Made by a program: the position numbers and the translations under genes
Part shown: in pieces, positions 24,857 to 37,800 of the stretch
How the letters are laid out: each line of letters opens with the position of its first letter
How positions within the stretch are numbered: the stretch's first letter is position 1
Notes under the pieces: generated by a model
Database searches by the model: none
What the model saw: only the letters and a program-made list of their open reading frames with translations
What the model was told of the DNA's origin: nothing
Assembly: GCF_014839805.1 (NCBI RefSeq)
Contig: NC_051117.1
Span: 2,666,001-2,730,000 of the forward strand
DNA length: 64,000 nucleotides
Source of the DNA: Manduca sexta
Lineage: Eukaryota > Arthropoda > Insecta > Lepidoptera > Sphingidae
Reading direction: 5' to 3'

Positions 24857-25106
24857 ATATCACGCATTTATCCCCGAAGGGGTATGCATAGGCGCAACCA
24901 GGGCACTCACTTTTCGCCAAGTGTGTTCCGTCCCATGATGTAATAAGGTGCGAGCCTATCGCCATACCGGGCACAAATTCCAGACTCCGGGCTGATACTG
25001 AGCAGAAAAACTCAAATATCACTTTGTCCCACCCCGGAATTCGAACACAGAACCTCAGAGCGCTGTCGAACCGCGCATGCAGTACAACTAGGCCACCAAG
25101 GCAGTC
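24857..25106 (-). repeat. tRNA-derived SINE family S2, near-complete copy
   Basis: On the minus strand it begins TTGGTGGCCTAGTTGTACTG (A box TGGCCTAGTTGT, one mismatch to TRGCNNAGYNGG). A B-box region follows (GTTCGAATTCC in this copy). The body CATCAGCCCGGAGTC-type block, GGCGATAGGCTCG and GGCGAAAAGTGAGTGCC lead to CCCCTTCGGGGATAA. It is the clearest S2 copy in the window. Confidence 0.8.
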
Positions 25107-25249
25107 TTCATTTACAGTAATATAAAACCTTCATGTTCCACTGTTGAGCCTGTATTACTGAGTTTAGACCCTAGTCTACCACCCTAGCTTAGTGCGAAGA
25201 CAGACACTTTGAAATACAATAACTATTTGAAATACTTTTAAAACACTGG

Positions 25250-25515
25250 TGGTAGGTCTCTCATATGTGAGAATTCGCAAGCAGCAGTGTGTAGTCACTG
25301 TTATGTTCCGGTTTGAAGGACATTGTAGCCAATTTAATTACTGGACATAATAAGACGTAACGTCTCAAGTCTCAGGATGGCGAGCGCAGGAATACCGAAC
25401 AATACTTCGTAATTTAAGGTGTTGGATGGAATTCTACTGTTTATGGGCGGTCGTATCGCTTACCATCAAGTGCACAGCAAACTTGTCTCGTCATTCAAAG
25501 TAAAAAAAAAACAGT
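25250..25515 (-). repeat. Dispersed repeat family R2, reverse copy, just upstream of FoxP exon
   Basis: GTGGTAGGTCTCTCATATGT, TGTAGTCACTGTTATGTTCC, GACGTAACGTCTCAAGTCTC and GGGCGGTCGTATCGCTTACC match the reverse consensus. It lies about 270 bp upstream of the first confident FoxP exon. Confidence 0.75.
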
Positions 25516-25781
25516 TAGCTAATCGCTGCTCTGTACAAAAACACATTTGAAGTATGACCCTTATTCTGCCCAGGTAATGTATAGAGCAGTAATTGTTTCT
25601 TTTGATATGCAGCTTTTTTATCTGACAAGCAAGTGAAGTAAAGTTGTATCTCAATATGTGATTTATGGACATAGGAATCGAACCTGAAATAATTATTTTT
25701 CATAATCGATGAAAATCATTGTTATACTTTTAAGTCTTTTATCAATTTAGGCCGTATTATGATGTGTGTTATTGTTGCCAG

Positions 25782-25870
25782 GGTCCGGAGTCGGCACTGA
25801 ACTCAAACCCAGGTGGCGCCGCGAAGCCGCCGCTTCTCAACTCATTCGAGCTGGACCGCTGTCTGGACCG
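25782..25870 (+). CDS. FoxP: FoxP coding exon 1 of the joined set
   Basis: Acceptor TTGTTGCCAG, donor CCG|GTGAGT. It enters in phase 0 and leaves two bases of a codon. It encodes [17 protein letters not shown] and then [12 protein letters not shown]. The frame upstream of the acceptor has no ATG before a stop, so an upstream exon supplies the start. There is no family motif; it is accepted because the phase and frame fit the next exon. Confidence 0.75.
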
Positions 25871-28800
25871 GTGAGTTGTTTTCTATTATATTTTCTCAAA
25901 AATCAATGAAAATGTGTCATATAAATATTTTTTTTTAACTTAAAACCAAATTATAAAAGCCATCAAAAAACAGCTGCCTCTTTAGAATGTAAAAAAAAGT
26001 TTTCATTCCTAGTTATTTTAAATCCATCTAAAAGTTGTCTAGAAAAAAACGCCGATGAAGTTAAGCCCGCTATTTGTATTTCCAGGAAGTAGTTCTTACT
26101 TTATCTCTGTTGTATATTTACTTTTCTGTACGATTTCATGTACAATAAAGAGTTTAAATAAATAAATAAAAAACTTGACACGAGAATCCGTGTTATATTG
26201 TGATTGGTCGAGAAACAAACACGTGATCCAAGCGTTATCCTCTCGACCAATCACAAACATCACAATCAAACGACACACGCTTTCGTGTCGTGTTTGTTAT
26301 GCAACATTCTAGATAGACTGGACGTTAAGTCACCCCACTACTAATAAGAATAATGATTCCCCTGCAGACCTAAAGAAGTACGGCATATGTTCTAATGTTA
26401 ATCATGGCACGGTGGTGGTTTATTTCGTTGGACATGATTCCTCTTGCTTTATGACGTATGTAGCCTACACACGTGAATCAAATATGTAGCATAGGAACTT
26501 CGATGGCCGCTAGAATTACGATAATCTTCCTGGTTAAATCCCCTGATACTGGAATGCCACAGTTACGTGGGCAAATATTGAAGGTTTTGTCACCTTATGT
26601 ACGGTGGTCGTTATCGGGTGAATACATATTAGCTGAACCTGCACCGAATCGGTCCCGTTGCCGCAATCCAAGCCCCCACCTAGGCTTATTGCTTCAACAT
26701 CGAAGGTGGTGTTAATGCAGTCCCACCTCACAACTAGCTTGCCTGAGTAGAAACGGACAAAAACACCCAAGGTTTTCAGCCTAAATCTTCCTTGGGCTCT
26801 TTTGTACTGCCTGGATGTGACTATGTTGTGGTTTCCAGGGAGGAGTCCGGCAGGTGGGGCGGCGAGGCGGCGCGGCGACGCCGGCGCAGCTCGCCCCCGC
26901 GCCGCGCCTCGCCCCCCCGCGACCATGAGCCGCTCGCACTCGCCAGGGTAAGTATAATTACTCCTATCCACCATGGTCCAATTATCCAAGATCAGTTAAA
27001 CACACTTCGTTCATCGTGAATTTTGGTTATTCAAGCTCGGGTGTTCAATGTAGTCTTCGAATGATAATGGAGTTAGACGCGAGTTCGTAGTTGGTAGAAG
27101 CAAGTGACGCAATCTATTTGGTTTTCACAGTACCTACCCTCAATAATGGTTGTTTTGTAAGATGAATTTCTTTCTACAAATCAATGACGGGCACGCTCCT
27201 CTTCTGATGAAAACGAAATCTGGCTTCAAATTAGAACTACTGAATTTAGAAGACTTTTTTTTATGGAATATAGATAAAGCCCCAGTCTTATATCGTCCAA
27301 ATCCCACAGTTTTATTTATTTTAGTGTTTTAAATGATGAGACGAGCTTGCCGTTCGTCTGATGGTAAGCGATACGACTGTTCATAAACAGTAGAAACACA
27401 ATCCAACACCTTGAATTACAAACGTGATATGAGACATGAGATGTTAAGTCTTATTATGTTCAGTAGTAACACTGACTACAATGTCCTTCAAACGGGAACT
27501 AAACAGTGAATACACACTGCTGTTTGGTGGCAGAAATAGATATTGCGGTGGTACCTATCCAGGCGGACTCTCACATAAGATACCATCAGTCAAAAACGTT
27601 ATATTCATTTTTGTCCTCAAACGGTCTCCTAACTTGGTATAACCATGACGCAACACACTCCTAAGAAAAAAATAGTTTACACGTGTAACAAGCCTATACA
27701 AAAAATGGTTTTTTTTCCAAATCACCGGGCTTATCTCTAAATTATACATAGATTCATCTCATTATGGATTATACAATCATTCATTTGAAATACATCGTCC
27801 TATCACAATATGATCAGTGAAAAGGACAAATAGATAAGTATTCTTTAAAAGGACATCTGAGTAAGATTGTCACTGTGGGTTCCGTACAATACTATTAATA
27901 TTAATACTACCTAGTACATACTAGAATAATTTTGATTATTCGATTTAGTCTTATACTTATTATTTGAGTATTGGATACCTTCACATTACATTATATTTAT
28001 ATCTACCTTCACATTACATTATAATAGCTTTTGCTTGCGGTTTTTCCCGCGTGAAATATTTTTTCCGGGATAAAAGTAGGCTATATCCATCCCCGAGTTT
28101 TAAATTTTATCGAGTTCGGTAGTTTTCGAGTTTATCGCGTTCAGGCAGAGGCGGCGAGGGTTTATGTTTTATAATATGTAAGGATAAATACAGATATTAT
28201 ATTCTTAGGTATATAATATACTAGTACGTATGGGAGACATGTTTATTCGGCTCGTCGGATTTGGCTTGTCGTATAAAAAAAATTATTTTATGTGTTTTTG
28301 AAAATTTTAACCAACGATAAATTTAGTTTACAAAATCTTAAACTACCATAATTATTGGTCACCTAATAGTATGTTCGCAAATAAAAAATATGTGTACTTT
28401 AAAGGAGATGCATGGAATCAACAATTTTAATGGAATTTTTATTACGAAATTGAATAAATAATAACATTATAAAAAATTAAACAACCCAAATAAAAATAAG
28501 ATATTATGTAGAAATATAATGATTATTTTTTTTGCTTAAATGTGCTAAATTTCGAATCTTCTAAAAATACTGTTAGCGTACCGTTTTTCTGTGGTAAACG
28601 TCATAACAACATGGTTCTGTTTCTCAAAAGATACGGAACTCTAATAATAACTCCGCCAATAAATCGTCTTATCTGTAAATTATTCATGAAATCAAGTTAC
28701 TGATAAGGATTATACTGTTTCAGTTAACAAATACTTAAAGGTCGTTAACTATTATTACCATAGCATTAATATTCAATATTAACACAATTAACCATTTAAC

Positions 28801-31800
28801 GTACAAAAAAAACATCATAGGATGTAGTACAATTTATCGATTCTTTGAGCTGAGTGAGTGTATATTTTAGGGCGTGGCTGGGAAGTTCCGGCTTCGACTC
28901 CCAGATGAACTTGCATATTTTGATATGAAAAATATTTTATTTTATGCAAATTAATGACGGAACGAGCAAGCACGCTTGACGGTAAACGACACAACAGCTA
29001 ACGGTAGCAGAACCAACTCATACTTTAGGTGTTAATAGGCAATCTAGTTTGTTGTCGGCTCCTGTGTTAGCACAGGCTAGGGTGTCATTAAAAAAATATT
29101 TTCAAAACATAAGAAGTGAGTAAAACCAATAAAAGCAGAAGTATAGATCAGCAATATTAAAAAAACTTAATAACTCCGCTAATTACAATATATTAAAAAC
29201 TATTTACATGGCACATTTGTCAATCCATTATCACTTACTGTATCTCTGTATGGGGTAGCGTTCCAAAATCCACTCTAATAACCGCTGAAAGGGCCCAAAG
29301 ATCTGTACTCAAAATCATGTTAAGAAAACCATACAAATACCCTACAAGAAGTCTATATCAGGAAGCTGAAGTCCTAACTGTACGTCAACTATTTATTCTG
29401 CGAATGTGTATTTACACCCAAAAACGGCTTTCGTTATATTACGATTACCATGCACTACTTAAAAAAAGAATATTCAGATTACCACTTCCGAGAACGAGAA
29501 CCGTTTTTGGACGTAGATTTGGAGAATACCTCAGAGCACACACATACAACTCGGTACTAAAACACTGCGACTTGAAAGGCTCGGTTCCAGAAACCAAATC
29601 AAAGGTGTCAAAGTGGTTGCAAACTTTAGATTACATAGACACTGAAAATATATTACTAAATACTAGTAATTAATGCCAGTTAAGATATTTAAAAACGTTG
29701 TTAAAATTTAATATATAAAACAGGTATTAAAATAATGTTCATAAATATATATATATACATATTTGTAGTATTTTATTTATATAAACATACATATAAAATT
29801 ATATTATATATTACTGTCAATACAAAGTTGAGCACATAATAATATTATTTAGTACATAAGTTAGAATATAATTTATAGATTTGTTACTAAACTTAATAAT
29901 ATATTTATTTATATTGATAAATATAATTAAAAAGTACTGTAATAGAAACTAATATAAAGACTAAACTAAGATGTAAAACTGTTCTGGTCTCCAAGATACA
30001 GGCATCGCCTAGTTTGGGGCCCCCTGTTAATTAAAGTTTAAAAATTCTGTTTAAGCACAAACAATTTTAGCATGTGAATAATATTATGTTGTCGTTTACT
30101 GTTGTGCCAAATAAAGGTTTTATTATTATTATTATTATTGTATAAACGAAAAACGTTTCTCTCCTGCAATAGAAGGTAAACATAGCACGGGCCGAAGCCA
30201 AGTGCATGGATAATATTGTTGTTGAGAAATTCCCTTACTTAGTTGTTAAGAAATTTACGAACAATTCTGCAGGTGTTCAGTATTGCAGCTTTTGTAAAAG
30301 TATAAAAGTCATTGGTGGGATCCCTAATGTCTGTAAGCTAGTGTGGAGTGTTTTCGGTATTACACCGGTTGTAGATATAACTATTGGTACTGTCTTGGTG
30401 GTATTTACACGCCATTGTGTTTTAATTTCTATAGCCAGATCTACGTATTTCGCAATTTTTTCGGTGTGGGTAGAAGAGAGGTTATGTGTGTTACAAACGG
30501 CAATATCTATAAGGTAAACTGATTTGTTTTGTTTGTCTAATACTGTTATATCCGGCCTGTTATAATGTATGGTCTTATCTGTTACTATAGTCCTATCCCA
30601 GTATAATTTGTAATATGTATTTTCAAGAACAATCTGTGGTTTGTATTTATAATAGGGTACTTTTTCTTTAACTAATTTATATTTGTAGGCTAAACATTGA
30701 TGTACTATTGCAGCTATTTGATCGTGTCTATGTTTGTAATCACTTTGAGCTATTGACTTACATGCGCCGGTAATATGTTGGATTGTTTCTGAAGCTGTGT
30801 GGCATTGTCTGCATTTATCATTATAGTTTGGACGACGGATAATGTAACGTTGGTAATTTCTTGTGTCAATAACTTGGTCTTGTATACCTAGCATGAAACC
30901 TTTATTATTATAGAGCGACATTGTTATATATTATAGAGCGACATTGTTATAAAATACGACAAAACTCTTCAAATAGATATTAATATACCAGAACCAACTA
31001 GATTTGCGTTTATAAAAAAATATCTAATGGAAATACCTTCTGTCAGGCATCAGCCCCAACATCCCCGACCGGTGGGTCAGCCCATTCCAGCCCGGCGCCC
31101 GTCTCTCCCACGGGCAGCGGCGGCGCCGGCGCGAGGTCTCCTCTGCCGCTGGTGGGGCCCGACTTACTCGCCATGCAACTCCTGGACCAGCACACGCAGC
31201 TCCAAGCCCTCATGAAGCAGAGGCTGTTCCACCAGCATCATATGCAGAAGCAGGTTGGTTGCTCTAGATAATTGGATTATATAATTCTTACAGACAATTA
31301 TTCAGTGTTTTTTAATACGGGCAAGGCAAAATGTTCCCAGTGCACCTGATGGTAAGCGGAATGGTGTCTAAATAGTGTCGATTGACGAGAGATGCTATCC
31401 CTCGCCAGTCGACACAAATATGCCGGCCCGTTTGATCCAGACATATATTACCTGATCCCGGAACGCGACACAATTACGTGGGTCACTATGGCGGCTTATA
31501 ACACAATTACGTGGGTCACTATGGCGGGTTTTATCACTTTATGTACGGCGGCTGCTGTCCTAGCGGATACAAAATATAAGACCATGGTACTTTCCTGATC
31601 GAGGCGCTCTATTGAAACAGTTAGCAGTAATAGAGTACCGCAATAATTTATCGCATATATTTATTTGATTACTAGCCGTATATTTCATAGGATTGACAAA
31701 AATTAACAAAAATTCTTAGCGCTTAGTCATGATGAGCAAAATTTCATGCTCCCAAAACCACCGGTTTTGCAGTGTGTTGTTTATCAAGTTTACTATCTTA

Positions 31801-34800
31801 AATCCAATGTTTGTTCCAGCATATGTCAACAGAAGCGGCAAAGAGGCAACTGGAGCAGTCGAGGCTGCAGGACCAGATCAACCTGAACTTGCTCTCACAG
31901 CCGCATCTACCGCCGCCTGACACCTCTCCTGGTAAGGATCGTAACACCAATGAGATGCAATTTATGTTAAATATCACGTGAATAAGCGTCATTACGTCTA
32001 TGAGAATAAGTCAATCACGTCTTTATCTTCGAAGAGGTAGGCAGAAGAATCTTCGTGCCACGATGAGATAGGAGGTCAGCATATCGCAAATTCTAAGTAG
32101 TAAAATCAGGATTTCGCAATATCATTGCCCGACCCAGAAATTCAGACCGATGGTCTTATCACGCACGCTATACAACTACGACACCGAGGAAATCTATAGA
32201 CCAGTATCAAAATAATGTCAGTCTAACCTACTAAATATGCCAGCTGATCTCCTAAAGAACGATTACAGTGTCAAAACAGGTGATCAACCATCACTGTTAT
32301 TCATCTTCCCAGGGTCCCTGCAGCAACAGCTGGGCGCGCAGCAGCAGCAGTTGGTGCAACAGCTGCAGGCGGTCCAGCGGCAGTACTTGATGCACGGGCC
32401 GCTCTCCGTTCCGCCTAATGCCCCGCCAGGTTAGAATACTGCATCTCTAGAAGCATGATAGATTCTTAAGCACCATGAATCTTTATAAGTATTCTGGATA
32501 TTTAATAGTATGGAGTAGTAGGCCAGCAATGGCCTGGCGGTAAGTGAGCTTCACTGGTTTGTGTTATAAACAGCGTATTGTCGATCCTGGCTTACAGAAG
32601 CAATGGTACGTATGAGGGATAGTTTCTAGTTAGATTACAGTGTGTGTTCGCTATTCAGCGATCTTCAGATAGAGAAATTCGGAACCTATACTTCAGTTTC
32701 AAAGCGACGGAACAACCCGATTCCTACCAGCTTCCCTTTTAGGTTTATTTACGTTTATTCTAGTTTTGTTTTCTCTTAAATTTGCCGCGATATGTTAACC
32801 AATGCAATTTATTTTGCCTCGGGTTACCTTTTGTAAAAACCACCCTTCACTACTGCTATACTTACCATATTAAGTTGAAATTAATTTGTTATGGAGATGT
32901 TGTTGGTTCCCTCAGGGCTCATGCTGTGGGGCAGTGAGATGGAGGAGCATCCTCTGTTCGGGCGAGGAGTGTGCAAGTGGCCCGGCTGTGATGCTCTCGC
33001 TGAAGATTATCAAGCATTCCTCAAGTATGTCATTAACTTACTTCTGCCCTTATTCCACATCAATCTGATTAGCAAAACGTTTTAGATAATATGTTGCAGA
33101 AAGGATTTGACTGAATTTCTATGACTCGTGATATAAAATCTTCTGCGACCATCAAACAGCACCTAGAAAGAAGATCTTTCTTATTCCAGTACTATACCTG
33201 ATGTCATTGATATCTAAGGATGTATATGTTGTCGTGTATCGGCAGGCACCTGGAGGCCGCGCACACGCTGGACGACCGGTCGGCGGCGCAGGCGCGCGTG
33301 CAGATGCAGGTGGTGGCGCAGCTGGAGCTGCAGCTGCGGCGCGAGCGCGACCGGCTCGCCGCCATGATGCGCCACCTGCACGCCGCGCGCGACCACCAGC
33401 ACCTGCCGCCCAAGCACACGCACGGTCAGGCTGCTGCTTACCACCACCACACCACCACACCACATACTCACTGACCGTCAACTTGTATCAATATTGCACC
33501 CTCGTCCCCCTACGGCACCCTATACTGATAACATGTGTCTGAATAAAAACCTTTCTATTTAATAAACCTAAGAAAAGGATGAAACAATCTAGAATATATT
33601 TTATATCATCAGACCCAATGCGCACGATCATACAGTTTATTATTACTTTAACGGTATAGAGTAAAATCAACACAAACCACACGACATCTACAGACCATCG
33701 TCACAAGTATCATTACACAGCGCGAAATCATCAAACAACCATAATTATACAAGCTACCTCAGTACATGACCTTCAATCACGCATCACGAGTGATACTCAT
33801 ACAACTATCAGATATGTCTAACACTTACTACATCTGCCTGCAGGTGGCGCGAGTGAGGCTGCGTCCCCCGGCCCGGTGAGACGTCGGGTTTCGGATAAAT
33901 CAGGCGTCGCTATCGCTGGAGGTACGTCACTACTTAGAATTTTTTACTCTGTAGAAGTAGAGGTGAATAATTTGGATCGGGAAGATACATACAATTTGAA
34001 AATCAAAGTAAATTCACATATTATTCTAATTATAAAAAACAAATATCATCAAAAAGCAGCGATGGCCTAGTTGTGAGTGGCACAGACTGCCTAGAAGAAA
34101 GTTCGCCGGTTTAAATCCCGAGGGCATACACCTCTGAGTTTTCTAAAGTTATGTGTATATTCTTTGTGAATTATTGCTTGCTTTAAGATAAAAGAAAACA
34201 TCTTGAGGAGACCTACATACCTGAGAAATTCCTAATAAAACTTTTGAGGGTGTGAAGTCTACCAATCCGCACTAGGCTAGCGTGGTAGACTAAGGCCTAA
34301 TCCCTCTCAGTAGTAGAAGAGGCCCGTGCCCGACAGTGGGACAGTATTATCATCAAATTACAATCTAAAATTATGAAATTGAAATGAAATTACCTACGAA
34401 TGTCACATTGAAACTATTAAATAATAATAACCAAATATTTCCCCCAAGGTCTTCCGTACATGCTCGAAAGAGCTGGATTAGATGTGCAACAAGGTAAACT
34501 AATATAACCCTATCGTAGAAGTGTATGACTTCTTACATTTCGTCCTATATATAAAGTATTTAAAAGAAATGGAATTGTTAAAGAAGATTATACCTTATTC
34601 AGAAAGATATTATACTTCTATTGAAGTGATCTTGGACACAGAGTACTGAAAAAATAAAAATGTAATTCTAAAATTGGAACAATACTCAAGCAAAGTAAAA
34701 ATGAAATGTAAACAAAAATGTACTCTATAATGATCTTCTTATATCCAAGTTTTAGGACCCAATGGCAATTTTAAAAACTGATTTATTTTTTATTATAGAA

Positions 34801-37800
34801 ATGTGTTCATATACAAATTTTTGTGTAATGCCTTTAAGAACAGTAACCTGTTTTATTATATAAATATATTCACATACCTATTTCAAGTCTTGCTCCAGCA
34901 GTCCTATGTTCTTAACGTTCAAATGTCTGGTCTAGTCATTCCTGCACCCTCTTCCCCCTACAATCAGAGCCATTTCCCTGGATAAATATTAAGTTAATAT
35001 AACTTTACCTTTCAGAGATCCAACGCAACCGCGAGTTCTACAAGTCTGCGGATGTCCGGCCTCCGTTTACTTACGCTTCACTCATTCGTCAGGTGAGTTA
35101 GCATTATCTGTTACTCTCGTAATTCACGCCAATGAAGGGAAAACCCAAATAAAGTGGTAATATTTTGGTGCGTTTTAATGTTGTCTTTACTTAGGCGATT
35201 CGATCCAGGCCGCTATTATATCAATTACAGACTTGCTATTAGTTTTGGTGACATCGAAATTTGTTAAGGAAAAATATAGACTATATTTCGTAGTTTTCAT
35301 TATAATTTTTGAATCATTAGATAGAATCAAAAAGGTATTAACTGTAATGTATGAACAAAAATGATTTAATTCAGAAACAGAGCAAGTTCATTCTTATTTT
35401 TCTATCCATCACCAGCGATGGGGCAAATTTTCCTTACATCTTTAAACAACGGAAAAGTTTAAATTTCCAGGCGATTATAGAATCTCCAGACAAGCAGCTG
35501 ACGCTGAACGAGATCTACAACTGGTTCCAGTCGACGTTCTGCTACTTCAGACGCAACGCCGCCACATGGAAGGTATGCTCTAGATTCAATTACTATATCT
35601 CGTCAGTGGACATTCTATTGGACCCCACCCTACCTACCATCAGGTGCAATGGGGCACTTTACCATGCTCGTAAAGAAAAGAAAAAGGGTCCTTAAAAGAA
35701 CAATATCTTGACTCTATCTCTTTTTTTAAATGTAATATAAAAGAAAAAAAAATATGCTACGTTTAAAAATATAACAAAAAATATTGGTGAGGCTACAATT
35801 GTTTTCAATAACTTGATATTTATTAAAAAGATAAAAAAATATATAAATTACTAGATATGTTATGAATAAAGGCTTTTCTTAGATTTACTATTATCAGTTA
35901 ATAAAACAAAAAATAATAGTTTCCATGATACTAAAATTGTTTGTATACATCGCAAGTAACTTAAAGTTCTAATTTTAATCAACAAAATATCATATACAAT
36001 TGTTTTTAAATGAAATCTACAATTTTTTGTAGAATTTTTATTATTCAATTATAAGGATCAAAAGTATTAGTAGACAGAAAAAAAAATAAGGGACTATGAT
36101 TTTATTTTCAAACTACAGCATTTACTAACCAAGTGACTTCTATTTTTATCCGATAGAAAAATGGAAGGTAAATTTAGAATATAAGTCTATATGTTTATGT
36201 ATTTAGGTACAAAATCCACTGTATTCAAAATCAAATAAAATCAGCTTTCAATTGGCTCTACATAATCTTATTATTTTTTGCTTGTTCAATGTTTGAATTA
36301 GAAGTCGATTTGAGGGCAGTGGATTTTCTTAGACTTATTCATATTATAGCCTTTACACCAGTAGTATATTGTACCCTTAAATATTGTATAACATGTACTT
36401 GAAATTTCATGTGTTGGAAACGTAACCATGAGCTATAAAATTAAAAACAAAATGGAGAGACATCTCAAGAATTCATTACTAAATTTTAAACCACACAATG
36501 TATTTTCATATTCTGAAAAAATATAATTGCTCTATTTAATCGCTATTTAAAAAAAGTACGTTAAATTTGCCAAATTTTATCTTGAGATATTTCAACAGAT
36601 TAAAGCCGACAGCAGACAAAATTTGCCGTCACCAATTTATACGGCAATTACCGCCATGACGTTATTAAACGATTTTTTCTAACATGCCTTTGTATTAAAT
36701 GGCTTACGGTTTATCTGCGGTTGGCATTAATTCTTTAAAGTCCTACAAAACGTGATTTTTGTCGCCGTTGTTTGTAATAACAATAAGTATTACGCAAATT
36801 TTTACAATGGATAGAATATTATTTTCGTGACGAAACCTTATTGGCAATGGCCACAAATACCGCGTACTTAAATAGCTCATGGTCACAATCAATGAACAAA
36901 TAAAGAGTGCAAGAGTGGTAACAACAGAACGCGGTACGTCACAACCTGTCACTGCACAAATGCTTTATGCGCGTCGAGAACGTGAAGGGCGCGGTGTGGA
37001 CCGTCGACGAGGTGGAGTTCTACAAGCGGCGTCCGCAGCGCGCCGCGCATGCGCCCGCGCACCACCACGCCGGGTACGACCGACTACCCACGCCGGACTA
37101 CTCCTCTACCACACACTTACACACGACACACTATACCGTCTGTTGCTAGATCACTTTTCTAGCGATACACATGCATACACAGAAATATAATACACACGTA
37201 CACTCATACACAGATTATACGTTGGGTATTCCCCATGCGTCGCTTGAAGAAATTTTCCAGCGATACACATACATACACAGACATGATACACATATACATA
37301 CTAACATAATATTACGGACTTAGTCCGAACGAACATATACAACTATAACAGACATACAAGGGCCCGTACACCAATAGGCCATACATAAGACATACATATT
37401 ATGTGCATATGTTTTTAATTAACACGAAAGATCATACAAATATACATTACATTCAACATGATCTAGACATTATACAAAACAACATTTTACATAATTAAAA
37501 TAATACTTGGGTATTTTAAACTCAAAAGTACTATTCACACGTATTTACTTTAACTTTTCTTTCCAACCCATTTTTCATACAACAGTACTCAGTTATACCG
37601 ACACAAATAAAATGAATATAGCAGTTGAGCATTCTAGAAATTTACTAAACACTAATACTTTTCAAACTTCTTAAAATTACTCTACCAATGCCATACAACA
37701 TACGAATTCTAAGTATTTACTGAGATTAATACATTTACAACTGTGCATATCAGACCCTTTCGCAAAACTGTAAGGTTTGACGACATTTCCACATAAAGTA

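Noticed and set aside
26534..27019. A 151-codon minus-strand frame and a 75-codon plus frame
   Set aside because: Both arise from the GC-rich FoxP exon 2 plus adjacent intron and R1 repeat. No protein motif, and the composition is repeat-like.
33152..33542. Several open frames of 71-113 codons on both strands over FoxP exon 7
   Set aside because: They are by-products of the very GC-rich zinc finger/zipper exon. Only the frame [12 protein letters not shown] is supported by family homology and splice phase.
36879..37190. A 103-codon plus-strand frame over exon 12A
   Set aside because: It is a different frame from the forkhead; the Arg/Ala-rich product is the shadow of [13 protein letters not shown].
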